Assembly: GCA_001724265.1 (NCBI GenBank)
Contig: MEDY01000372.1
Span: 1 to 55,133 of the forward strand
From: Rhizaria sp. SCN 62-66
Lineage: Eukaryota; Rhizaria, unplaced
Direction: 5' to 3'
Length of the DNA stretch: 55,133 bases
Shown: positions 43,006-53,356 of the stretch, piece by piece
Layout of the letters: the number at the start of each line of letters is the position of its first letter
Numbering within the stretch: the first letter of the stretch is position 1
Notes under the pieces: model-generated
The model's input: the letters and a program-made list of their open reading frames with translations, nothing else
Told to the model about the DNA's origin: nothing
Databases searched by the model: none
Program-made: the position numbers and the translations under genes

Positions 43006-45339
43006 ATGCTCTCGATGCGCTCCCATTCGCTTCGCTCCACTTCCGCCCTCGTGCGCACCGTCACTGCTCTCTGTGATCCCATTGGAGGCTCCACCCCGTC
43101 CCGCGCGTACGTCTTCTACCCCTTACTGCCCTGTATTCCCCCGACATGCACTCTTTCAAGTCTTTCCTTCTCGAGGCTCTTCAGGACTCGGACGTTATCC
43201 AGAAGCTCCTCTCATTAAACTCCTTGCATATCTTTCTGTTCTCCCATGTTTCTACACTTTTTTCTTAACGACCCGCATGAATGACTTTTTTTAACCACCA
43301 CATACTCTTTGCACACTTAACACCGACATTTTCAATTCACATCAACAACAAACTAACTTCGTTTCTCCTTCTCGGTCTTTTGTGGTCCTTTCCCTTCCTT
43401 CACCGTTTGCACACTTACAGTTTCTCCGGCCGCTACGAGCTGCCCGAGGTCAAGGGCGAGAAGGCGCTCGACTACGCACCCGGCTCCCCCGAGCGCGCCA
43501 CGCTGAAGGCCGCGCTGGCCAAGGTCCGCTCCGAGGTCGTCGAGGTGCCCTGCTACGTCAACGGCGAGCGCCGGTTCACTGGCAACGTTGTCAACCAAGT
43601 CATCCCCTCCGATCACGGCCACGTCATCGCACGCGTGCATATGGCGGGCGACAAGGACGTTGACGACGCCATTGCCGCCTCGGCTGCGGCGCGCCGCTCG
43701 TGGGCGTCGCTGGAGCCGCACCACCGCGCAATCGTGTTCCGCAAGGCGGCCGACCTGATGGCGGGCAAGCACCGCGCCGCGACCATGGCGGCGACAATGC
43801 TGGGCATCGGCAAGAGCGTGTGGCAGGCCGAGATCGACGCCTCGGTCGAGCAGATCGACTTCCTGCGCCTCGCGGGCAACTTCGCCGAGCGCATTTACGC
43901 GGAGCAGCCTCACTTGCACGCGGCGAACACGTGGAACCGCATGCGGTACCGCGAGCTGGAGGGCTTCGTGGCGGCCATCTCGCCGTTCAACTTCACGGCG
44001 ATTGGCGCGAACCTTGTCGCTGCGCCCTGCGTCATGGGCAACGTGGCGCTCTGGAAGCCTGCCCCTTCGGCGGCGCTGGGGAACTGGCGGACGCTCGAGG
44101 TGCTCGAAGAGGCCGGGCTGCCCGCGGGCGTGATCAACTTCCTGCCGTCGACGCCGGCCGTCTTCCAGCGCGGACTCGCGCACCCCACGCTGGCCGGGCT
44201 GCACTTTACGGGCAGCACGCGGACCTTCTCGAACCTGTGGAAGTTCATCGGCGACAACGTGCAGACGTACCGGTCTTACCCGCGCATCGTCGGCGAGACG
44301 GGCGGCAAGAACTTCCACGCCGTACACCCTTCCGCGGACGTTGGCAACGCGGTGCTCCAGACTGTGCGCTCCGCATTCGAGTACCAGGTACGTGCACAAC
44401 GTGCAACACGCAAAGCACAAGAGAAAATGACCACTAAGACTTGTACTCTTTTCGAGTGGGATGTGTAAGAGGAAGTTTAGTTATCGCCTTTCAACTTTTG
44501 AGGGGCTATATTGTATTTATTTCTAAAAAATGTTCCACCGTTATATTTTTAGTGAGTTTAGATATTACATCACACATTTTCTTTTCTTCTCTACATTTTC
44601 TCACTTACTCTTCTTACTTGTCTGCGCTTTTGTTCAACCTGACTGACGCTCACAGGGCCAGAAGTGCTCTGCCTGCTCGCGTCTGTACGTGCCCAAGTCT
44701 CTCTACCGCGCACCGGGCGGGTTCCGCGACCAGCTGCTGGGCGCCGTGGCCGAGATCAAGCTGGGCCAGCCCGACGACCTCTCGACGATGGTCACGGCCG
44801 TCATCGACAACGCGGCGGCGGAGCGTCTGCGCACCGCCATCGAGGGCGCGCGCGCGGACCCCAACAGCAAGGTCGTCGCGGGCGGCCGCGTCGACACCTC
44901 CAAGGGCTACTTCGTGGAGCCCACGGTCATCGAGACGACGGACCCTCTCTCGGCCACGATGTCCACGGAGCTCTTCGGCCCCGTGCTGACCGTCTTCGAG
45001 TACGACGACACCGCGGCTGGGTGGCGTTGGGAGGACTGCCTCGAGCTTATCGACCGGACCTCCCCCTACGGCCTCACGGGCGCTGTCTTCGCCAAGGACC
45101 GCCAGGCGATTGCGGCGGCCGAGAAGGTCCTCATCAACGCTGTCGGCAACCTCTACTTTAACGACAAATCGACGGGCGCCGTGGTCGGCGAGCAGCCCTT
45201 CGGCGGCGCGCGCGCCAGCGGTACGAACGACAAGGCGGGCTCGCACCTCAACCTGCTGCGCTGGGTGTCCCCGCAGACGATCAAGGAGACGACCGTGGGC
45301 ATTACGGGTATCGGCTATCCCCACATGCGCCCTGAGTAA
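43006..45339 (+). CDS. ALDH4A1: delta-1-pyrroline-5-carboxylate dehydrogenase, mitochondrial (ALDH4 family)
   Basis: Three exons: 43006-43106, 43421-44387 and 44656-45339; introns of 314 and 268 bp, both with gtacgt donors; phases fit; TAA stop; 583 residues. The enzyme oxidises glutamate semialdehyde/P5C to glutamate with NAD+ in proline breakdown in the mitochondrial matrix. Exon 1 encodes an Arg/Ser-rich presequence (MLSMRSHSLRSTSALVRTV). The body matches ALDH4 closely: YELPEVKGEKALDYAPGSPE, NGERRFTGNV, EGFVAAISPFNFTAIGANL, GETGGKNFHAVHPSADV with the general-base Glu, and GQKCSACSRLYVP with the catalytic Cys just after the exon 2/3 junction. It ends with NDKSTGAVVGEQPFGGARASGTND and a SPQTIKET segment, as in the family. 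Length is near the 563 of the human enzyme. Unusually for this window it carries no low-complexity insert, and no UAG. Confidence 0.97.
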
Positions 45340-46152
45340 GTAAGTACAGTGTACGTACTTAGACGTCAATGTCAACGTGAAGTGAGCTGAATGCGGAGCA
45401 CGTCATTTGTTCAGCATCAATCATGGAGCATGTTGACTTTTATCTATATAGACGAAAACAAAAAGCAATGAAGGCGTTTGTCGTTGTATATATATATTAG
45501 AAATCATTTTTCTTCAAAGTTTTGTTTTACTTTCACGTCTACATAGTCACAACTGCTAGACTTTTGCAGTTTCTCTTGTTTGAGTTAAGCTTTTTCAAGT
45601 GGACGTAGAGGCTTTATTTTTGACGCAAGTCGCTTTATTATTTATTCTTCATAGCTATATGTGTTGAACTACGTCTACTTTAGCCTATTGTTCATCTGCT
45701 TGTTTGTTTCAGCTCAGCTCCACTTCGATTGCCGCAACGTGTTTGTCGTGGCAGTGACCTGAGTGATGCGGAAATGCGGCAAGTTTAGTTGCGATGATTG
45801 GCGGATAAACGTTGGTTGGGTTTATTAATACATGTAATACGTACTGATACTGAGAATTTTCTAGAGTTTGTCTTGAAGTGTGTGTGATGATTTTGAGTCG
45901 TATTGAGTGATTTTGAATCTTTGCAGCGCTGTTGTGGTTGTCGGTGAGTGACCGACAGTGCAGACTCGCGCGCGAGGATAACGAGGTCAGAAACAGGTCT
46001 AAAGTCCCGATATGACCGTCAAGCTAGAAATGAATAGCACTACAAGAAACTAGCTTTACATACATCTTTATGTTTTAAATTATACCGTCTGATTTGCTTA
46101 TAGAAACCCACAGTCCCTCCGAAAAGACCCGTCTTGGCGGAGCGCTTGCGAG
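45340..46152. other. intergenic spacer between P5C dehydrogenase and the four-TM gene
   Basis: About 800 bp of AT-rich sequence. No ORF with coding composition, no RNA gene and no repeat was seen. Confidence 0.5.
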
Positions 46153-47268
46153 ATGAGCTACAGCCTGCTGCCGACGGCGCCCGAGACGGAGCAGCACCGC
46201 TTCGTCGAGGCCCGCCAGCGCCACGCTAGCCAGTCTGCGCAGAAGCGCCAGTCGTGTTTTACGCTGGCTTATCTGCTCACGTTTTACATCACCACGCTTA
46301 TCATAATCCCGGCCTTACTGATCCTCAGCATCGTCATCTTCGTCAAAGAGGTACGGATAGGCGCAACTAAATCGATGCAAACTTAAACGAAACTCAAGTA
46401 TATGATATCTCACCTTATTTTTAAGTGGGGATTTTTGTTTTACTTTCAAATTCTAACATATTGTTATCTATTCGCTTGTTTTTTGATTTTTAGTGGGACG
46501 TCTTCACAGCCACCCGAGACGGCACTGAGACGGTCTGCCACAATGCCATCGACTCCTTGGTGGGCTACATCGTGCTCTACGCGCTGCTCGTGCTGTGGAT
46601 TATTGTCTACGGCGCGATTAACTCACGGGTACGCCACTTGAGAGATGCGAGTGCGGCAGCAGAGCGTTTCTATGTTGCCCCTGCCACTACCACTGTTTTG
46701 TTTATTATGTTTTTGGTTCTTATTTTAACATGATGACATATGTTACTCTCTTTACAACACTGTTGTTGTTGTTTTTACGACGACTATATCTTCTGTATCA
46801 CTCACTGCGCTCATTCGTTCTTTTCTTTCTGTGCCTTTGCCATATACACACACATGCAGTCATGCAACGAATGCATTGCCGAGGGCGGCGGCTGCGTACA
46901 AAACACAGAGACAGCCTTTCAGTACGTCTTTTCTGTCACCAGAGCTTTGTTTCATACTCATTGCATTCCCACCAACGAACGCTCACCTAACATGTTTCGC
47001 TCTCCCCCTCTGCCCCATGCACTCTGCTGCTCTGCTTCGCCCCTCTGGCCTCAGCCTGTTCGGCTTCCTCGCCTTCCTGGCCCTACTTTGCTACAACCTC
47101 GCTGTCTCCTACTGGGCCACCGAGCAGTCCTTCGTCTCGGACTGCAAGGCTACCCACCTCGCCCTGTACCGCACCGTGATCGCCAACGTTGTTGTGTCGC
47201 ATCTCGCGCTCGACACCTTCGCTATCCTCATGGTGCCCAAGCTCGTCCGCAAATACCAGTGGCTCTGA
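46153..47268 (+). CDS. small four-transmembrane protein, family unknown
   Basis: Four exons: 46153-46350, 46494-46628, 46860-46921 and 47055-47268 (donors gtacgg, gtacgc, gtacgt; phases 0, 0, 2), TGA stop, 202 residues. The N-terminus (MSYSLLPTAPETEQHRF) is hydrophilic. Four hydrophobic helices follow: FTLAYLLTFYITTLIIIPAL, LVGYIVLYALLVLWIIVYGA, LFGFLAFLALLCYNLAVSY and RTVIANVVVSHLALDTFAIL. Between helices 2 and 3 is a Cys-containing loop (SCNECIAEGGGC) that could form disulfides in the lumen or outside the cell. The C-terminus is KLVRKYQWL. The layout resembles tetraspan membrane proteins, but the tetraspanin CCG motif is missing. I do not recognise the family. Consistent phases and donor motifs at three introns make the gene model itself firm. 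Confidence 0.75.
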
Positions 47269-47770
47269 ACACCTAAACACAGCGACAGAGCGCGCGCACG
47301 AGACAGAGAGACAACGCAGGCGGGGATTTAAGTCCTTGAAGTCGTGCGAGTTTGAGTGCTGCGGCGCCGCCTCGCGACACTCGTGCCTCGCGGCACTCTT
47401 ACTGTAGGACTCGAGTGCGGAGAGCAAGTGTCTTTGGAGCAACGATTTCGCTTTGATGCTGATGCGACGTGACATCGTTGTATTAAAGTTGTTGTTGTCT
47501 AAGTAAGTATTGTTGTTTTGGTTGATTCTAGGTAGATATATAGCGTTTGAATTGTTGTGGACCTTAGTGGGGGCCATACGTAAAGATTTACAGCTAAATG
47601 CTGTCAATACATATCATAATCTTCGATGACTGATGATACAAGCGAGTCTCAGACACGTGCACTGTAGATAAGTTAGGCTCTGTGAAGATGCTTTTGCATT
47701 GTGCATTGTACATGTACATTGGTCGGCTACTGGCCGCTCGCATTACCCAGCCGCCGCTCACAGTCATCGC
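47269..47770. other. 3' region between two convergent genes
   Basis: About 500 bp. It is GC-rich up to about 47430 and AT-rich after, with an ATTAAA near 47483 that may serve the upstream plus-strand gene. ORFs here are frame shadows or chance. Confidence 0.45.
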
Positions 47771-49537
47771 TCAGTCCCAGGCCGTGCAGCGCGCTTTGGA
47801 GGCCCTCTGCGCGTCGAACAGCGGCTCCCAGTGCGATGGCGGCTCGGGTAAGGGGTCGAACTCCATGATCTAAGTGCCCGTAGCGCCACACAACAGCCAA
47901 ACAGCAACAAAACGCGAAGCAAGAGGCGTATCATAGCAGTAAAGATGAAGGGTTAAAGGTGAGATATCGTGGCATACGACGCGAAAGAGACACATATGGG
48001 ATCATTTGAATAATTACATATTGTCAGCATTATCATTGATGATATAATTGCGATCGCACGTCGATTTAAGTTACGCCGTACCTCGATGCGCGCCAGGGGG
48101 TGCTGCACGAGCAGTGGCCGCCACACAGGACCGACGACCGTGGGCCCGCCAGTGCCCGCGCCAGCGCCAGTGGTGTTGCTGTTGCCGCCGCTGCCGTCGG
48201 CGGCGTCGGCCAGGGGCGTGGTGCGGCGCAGACAGGCCTCGATCTGTGGGTGAGACAAGGGCGAAGGCAATGGGGAGGAGCGAATATGACACAAAGGCAG
48301 ATAGAATGCGGGAGTATATGGTCGTAAGGTGAGGATATATGATGAGAAAACATTATAATATCATTAAAAACAAACTTATTTTCCATGAAAATAAAAATTC
48401 GACTCATAAATCGTTGATATATCCCAAGGTATTTGATGCCATTTCAAGCTAATGCGCGCGTACCTGAGTCCCCGCGTGCGTGAAGCGCCAGTGTTCGCAG
48501 GGCTCGGTGGCATTGGAGCCGGCGAGAAATACGCTGGAGCGGGCGCCAATAAGCGCGGCCGTGGCCATGGTGGCGGCGCCCGGGAAGGACTCGAGGACGG
48601 GGGAGACGATGCACATGCGCGGGACGCGGGGCTGCTTGTGGAACACCCAGTGCTTCAAGCCCTGCGCGGAGAGCAACAAAAGCGGGGATATGTCGCGCAA
48701 ATAAGGAGATTATACAGAAATAATATGAGAACACAGATGATATTGGGATAAACATGTTGTCTCTAAATGTTATGTCTAGTTGAAATTATACACGTGAAAT
48801 ATCACTGCTTACGTGAAATGCAAGGAGTCTGCAAATTGTGGTATGTTTACTGCTGCTGTTGCTGCGAGTGCTGTAATAGGGCGACGTACCGTTTTGTAGT
48901 CCTTGATGTCCGTTGCGTAGCGCCTGTGAAACGCGCCGACGAGCGTGAACCAGTCCTCGCGACTGCGCTTCTCCAGCCCGTCATAATGCAGCACCAGAAG
49001 CACGGGCTCGGCCGCCGTCTTATGCCACACGCGAGCCTTGAGGCGGAACCAGAGGGGCAGCGAGGGACGCGCGCTGCCGCGGTGCAGATACAGATCGCGC
49101 AGCGGTGACTGCTCGCGGCCGCTGGCGGCGGGGTTAACGTGCGCGTTTGTGTTGCCGATGTTGTTGCCGTTGCCACCGAAGATGGAGCCGGCGGCGCCGA
49201 GGAAGGGCTTTTGCGACGGCGGCTGGGACTGCGCCCAGGCGGCCTCCAGGTCCTTAAACGAGGCCATAAAGGAGCCCGACACGCCGGGGCCAGAGCCAGA
49301 GCCAGAGCCAGGGCCAGTGTAAGCAGCAGAGGCAGCAGAGGCAGCTGATGCAGAGGCGATTGGGAGGGTGACTGTGAGCAGGAGCAGCGAGATGGCGACC
49401 GCGACGAACAAGGCGCAGACGCGCGGCAGCACAGAGCCTGCGGCAAGAGGTTGTCGCAGCGCGGGCCGCAGCGCTGACAGCGGCCGCGACTGCGGCTGCT
49501 GCTGCTTCTGCTGCTGCTGTTGCTTCAGCAGGAGCAT
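47771..49537 (-). CDS. type II membrane protein, family unknown (possible Golgi/ER luminal enzyme)
   Basis: Four exons on the minus strand: 49537-48890, 48661-48464, 48243-48082 and 47869-47771. All junctions are phase 0, with donors gtacgt, gtacgc and gtacgg; TGA stop; 368 residues. The start MLLLKQQQQQ is followed by a basic stretch and one hydrophobic helix (VCALFVAVAISLLLLTVTLP), giving a type II signal anchor. A low-complexity stem follows, then an ordered domain: PLWFRLKARVWHKTAAEPVLL, HYDGLEKRSREDWFTLVGAF, GLKHWVFHKQPRVPRMCIV and AGSNATEPCEHWRF, which carries an N-glycosylation sequon. The small last exon ends EPLFDAQRASKARCTAWD. Stem plus luminal domain is the usual layout of glycosyltransferases and related Golgi enzymes, but I see no DxD motif and do not recognise the family. 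Confidence 0.7.
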
Positions 49538-50230
49538 AGGGGACACCTGGGAGAAAAGAAGGACGTAGTTAACAGGGAATATGAGCACATGACAGAACAA
49601 GGAAAACATATAATGCAAGAATACCCAAGAATAAACCATAAAAGGGAGAAGTTCTTCACTGACGGTCAGGGTATGTCAGGGCACTTTCGCTGAATCATCC
49701 TTTTGCGTCCCTGGAAGCTGGCCATCGGATCGATTGTGGTTCCCGCTGAAGGGTCACTTTGCACAGATAGTGTGGAGTACTTTCATCGTGTATCAGCGTA
49801 AATGTACTTAATATAAACTTAAGACGCGACAATATTTTATACTTCTTTCTTTTGCAGCCAAAGACAGCTCTCATACCAATGATATTTCGAATCCGCGCCC
49901 ACTCACAACTACCGCATCCTTCCACTCGTATCCCAACACTACCTTTTCCATTCCAGAGACTCAGAGCCACTTATCTAAGGCGCAAAGCTTACATCAACCA
50001 GAAGATCTTAGGTGTACCCGTTACATATCCCCGCAACCACCCCGCGCGCCTCACCGCTGCCGCGCACCGCCACTCCTCCGCTCTTTCTCTCGCGCCTCTT
50101 CACTTGCAAGAAGAGCGTGGACCAGAGCAGGCAGCGTAGCACCGGAGCACGAGACCTTCTCCGATCGCTCTCCCATTCCACGACAGCTTTATCCGCGCCT
50201 TTCCACGCTGTGTGAGCCGCTGATACTGCC
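49538..50230. promoter_or_regulatory. divergent upstream region of the type II membrane protein and THOC3 genes
   Basis: About 690 bp between two outward-facing starts. A TTCTTTTGCAG at about 49848-49858 looks like a 3' splice site, suggesting that the THOC3 transcript has an intron in its 5' leader. Sequence from there to 50230 is C-rich leader. No other element was recognised. Confidence 0.4.
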
Positions 50231-53071
50231 ATGGCCCACATTTTCGACGAGCTGCCCGACCTGGAGCTGGCCCCCTCGACCCTCCACGAATGCGCCTACT
50301 TCTCTTCCCCTTTCACCTACTCCTCATCCTCGTCATCCTCGTCCTCATCTTCTACCGCTGCCGCCGCTGCCGCTGCGTCCTCGCACGCCCCGTCGCTGAC
50401 CCGCCCCGCGCGCTTCGTCGAGCACTCGCTCCCTGCGGCGCCCGTGTCGTTGTCGTGGAACTGCGCCGGCACCCACCTTGCCTTCGCCGCAAACTGCGGT
50501 GCGACGGGCGACCGCGAGCGCGTCGGCGTCCGCGTCTTTGCCGTCACGCCCTACGGCGAGCCCGTTCTGACCACCACCGCCACCGCCACCTCAAGCAGCA
50601 GCAGCAGCGGCAGTGGCGGTGCTAGCAGTGGGCCGCTGTTCCTGCCCTCCGGCGCAGTGACCGCAGCCTCCTCCTCCTCTTCAGCCGCCGCCGCCGCTGC
50701 CGCCGCGCCTGCGCCCGTGCTGCACGTGTCCTGGAGCCCCTCGAACGACTCGCTGCTTGCGGCGGCCTCGGCAGACCGGTCCGTCCGCGTCTGGGACCTC
50801 CGCGCCCCTTCGAGGCCCGTCGCGCGCTTCGATCTCCGTCCCCCCGCCTCGGCTCATGGTAGCGGCATCGGCAGCGGCGGCCACAGCAACAGCAGCGGCA
50901 GCAACTCCGCCGGTAGCGCCAGCGCTGGCGGCGATGGCGTGAACAGCTCTAGCAGCAGCAGTAGCGGCACGAACGGCAGCAGTGGCAGTGGCGGCGGCGG
51001 CGGCAGCGGCGGTGGCGGTCCCCCCTGCGCGGGCTTCTACTGGCTGCGGCCGGCGCACGGCGGCTGGCTCTTCGGGCTTGACGCCGACGGCGCGGCGACG
51101 CTGCGGGCCGCGCGCCCAGAGGCCGAGCCCCTGGGCGCGCGGCTGCCTCAGCGGGCGCTCGCGCTTGGCAGCTCCTACCCACAGTACCGGTACCATCCTA
51201 CTGCTCACAGCGGCAGCGGCAGCGGCAGCACTGGCGGCACGTGCACAACGACGACCACCAGTCAGTACAACGGCTACTGCAACAACAACAGCAGCAGCAG
51301 CAGTAATGCTGTTAGCGACGCGTGTCCCGACGTACACCCCTTTGACTATCTCGTCGACTCGGCTTTCCCGTTGCTTTCCACCTCGCATGGCAACAACGAC
51401 AGTGTCACTGGCGCAGACGAGCCGGCGACACCGGCGCAGCGCCCGCCGGCGCTCCCCGCCTCGCTACTATGGGGCGCGGCGTCGGGGCTGCTCGCGGGCC
51501 CCACCGTGTCGCTGCCGTGCCCGCCGCCGCTGCCGGAGCGACACCTGGTCGGCTCGTCGACCGGGCTCCTTTCGCTCTGCTCGCTGCGCCTCACTGAGGT
51601 CGACGCCGCAGTGCAGGCGCACTCGGGGCCGGTGACCGCGCTTGCCGCGGCACCGGGCGGCCGCGCGCTGGCGTCGGGCGGCGCCGACGGCGGCGTCGCG
51701 CTGTGGCACCCCGGCACGCTCGCCCGCCTCGGTACTATGGACCGCCACCGCGCGCCCGTCACAGCGCTCAGCTTCTCCGCCTGCGGCCGTCTCCTCGCCT
51801 CGGCGGCGGGCAACGTGGTCGACATTGCGGACGCGGGGCCCGTCACCGCCGGCCGCGGCGCCGGCGGCGGCTGTGGGCGCGCCGCCGCGGCGGGCGGCGG
51901 CGGCGGCGGCGGCGGCCTGGCTCGCGTGCACTCGATCCTGCTGCAGGGCGCCGCGGAAGTCACCGCCCTCGCCTGGCAACCCACTGCTCATACTGCGGCC
52001 TCTGCGACTGCAGCTGCGGCACACACAGGGTACTGGGGCAGCCGCGTGCTCGCGGTGGCGTCACGCGGCGCCACCTCTTCATCAGTCCACGGCGGCCGCG
52101 GCGGATACAATGACGACGATGACGGGAACAGCAACAACAGCAGCAGCAGCAGCGGCGGCGGTCTCGGCGGTCTGACCGGCCTCGCGATGGGCGGCAGCGG
52201 CGGCAGCGGTGGCGCAGTCGTGAGCGTGTTCTCGGCGCCCGCTCACGCCGTCTCGCTGCACTGCGTGCCCGCCGCGCTGGCCGCCGCGGGGCTGGCAGGT
52301 CAGCCGGGGGCTGTGGGGGCGGCGGCGGCGGCGGCCAGCGCGGCGGCCGTTGCCAGGGCCACTGCGGCGGCGTCGGCGCTTGCGGCGGCCAAGGCCCGGG
52401 CGTCCTCGACTGCAGGGACCACTGCCACTGCCACTGCGTCTGCGACTGCGAAGAACACTGGTACTGCTGCTGCTGCTGCTGCTTCTGGTGCGACCGGGAG
52501 CGCGAGTGTCAAAAGCCCTGCGGCGGCCGCGGCTGCGGCCTCGGCGGCGGGGGCGCTGGCTAGGGCCAAGGCTGCCGCTGCCGCTGCGGCCACCGCCCCG
52601 TCTCAAGCCCAGGCGCAGGCGCAGTCTCAGTCTCAACAGTCACAGGGGCCGGGGCAGGGACAGGGGCAGGGACAAGGCGGTGCCTGGGGCGCGGTCACTG
52701 GCGCGGGCGCTGCTACTGGCGGCAACGCAGGCCGCGGCCCCCCGATGCGGGGACGCCAAGTCAGCGCCAACTCTGCCGGCTCCAACGCTGGCGCTGGCGC
52801 TATGCACGGGGGCGCGGGCGCCAGTGCTGGCGCTAGCGAGGGCGGGTATGTGCCTGCCAGTGGGGGCCGTCATCGCAGCGACCGCGACGGCGGCTACGAT
52901 AATGGTGGCGGCTACACTGGCGGCGGCTACCATCAGCAGCAACATCAGCAGCGCTATGGCGGAGGCGATCATGAGCAGGGTTGGGGCGGCGGCCGCGGCG
53001 GCCGCGGCGGCGGTCGCGGTGGCGGCGGCGGCGGCCGGGGCGGCAGGGGCCGGGGAGGCGGCCGCATGTAA
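50231..53071 (+). CDS. THOC3: THO complex subunit THOC3/TEX1-like WD40 protein with RGG tail
   Basis: Single exon, 946 residues, TAA stop, AATAAA at 53132-53137. WD40 repeats are visible: PVSLSWNCAGTHLAFAA (near 75), VLHVSWSPSNDSLLAAASADRSVRVWDLR (about 160-195, given in two parts of one repeat), HSGPVTALAAAPGGRALAS followed by GGADGGVALWH (about 460-495), and ALSFSACGRLLASAAGNVVDIADAG (near 510-530). The VDIADA end followed by VTALAWQPT is characteristic of THOC3, where a blade reads IDIAEVETG then VAWHP. THOC3 belongs to the THO/TREX complex, which couples transcription to mRNA export in the nucleus. Poly-Ser, poly-Gly and poly-Ala stretches separate the blades. The last 30 residues are an RGG/GRG-rich box, usual for RNA-binding tails but not for THOC3. 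Human THOC3 has 351 residues. Confidence 0.75.
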   Translation: MAHIFDELPDLELAPSTLHECAYFSSPFTYSSSSSSSSSSSTAAAAAAASSHAPSLTRPARFVEHSLPAAPVSLSWNCAGTHLAFAANCGATGDRERVGVRVFAVTPYGEPVLTTTATATSSSSSSGSGGASSGPLFLPSGAVTAASSSSSAAAAAAAAPAPVLHVSWSPSNDSLLAAASADRSVRVWDLRAPSRPVARFDLRPPASAHGSGIGSGGHSNSSGSNSAGSASAGGDGVNSSSSSSSGTNGSSGSGGGGGSGGGGPPCAGFYWLRPAHGGWLFGLDADGAATLRAARPEAEPLGARLPQRALALGSSYPQYRYHPTAHSGSGSGSTGGTCTTTTTSQYNGYCNNNSSSSSNAVSDACPDVHPFDYLVDSAFPLLSTSHGNNDSVTGADEPATPAQRPPALPASLLWGAASGLLAGPTVSLPCPPPLPERHLVGSSTGLLSLCSLRLTEVDAAVQAHSGPVTALAAAPGGRALASGGADGGVALWHPGTLARLGTMDRHRAPVTALSFSACGRLLASAAGNVVDIADAGPVTAGRGAGGGCGRAAAAGGGGGGGGLARVHSILLQGAAEVTALAWQPTAHTAASATAAAAHTGYWGSRVLAVASRGATSSSVHGGRGGYNDDDDGNSNNSSSSSGGGLGGLTGLAMGGSGGSGGAVVSVFSAPAHAVSLHCVPAALAAAGLAGQPGAVGAAAAAASAAAVARATAAASALAAAKARASSTAGTTATATASATAKNTGTAAAAAASGATGSASVKSPAAAAAAASAAGALARAKAAAAAAATAPSQAQAQAQSQSQQSQGPGQGQGQGQGGAWGAVTGAGAATGGNAGRGPPMRGRQVSANSAGSNAGAGAMHGGAGASAGASEGGYVPASGGRHRSDRDGGYDNGGGYTGGGYHQQQHQQRYGGGDHEQGWGGGRGGRGGGRGGGGGGRGGRGRGGGRM

Positions 53072-53356
53072 GCGTGTGTTGAGGTCTTGCGCGTATTATT
53101 CGTCCTGTATTTGCTTAGATGTTCGTGACACAATAAATTTGTCGAGCTTTGATCTTTGCCTTTGTTTTTGCTGCCTCAACAATACGTGTTCGAGTGCGTG
53201 CGAACGATCTTCGATGTTTGTCTTAATGTTGGTTTGGATGTTTCAAACTAATAACAATCAATATCCACAAGCTTATATCCAAAACAGCAATACAAGCGCT
53301 TGATGAATGTATGACACATATGTTTTGTGAGTTTATTTCAGTAAACGCGTCGAAAG
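53072..53356. other. short convergent intergenic region with both polyadenylation signals
   Basis: Only 285 bp separate the stops of two convergent genes. AATAAA at 53132-53137 serves the plus-strand gene. TTTATT at 53332-53337 is an AATAAA on the minus strand, 20 bases past the stop of the minus-strand gene. Confidence 0.65.
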
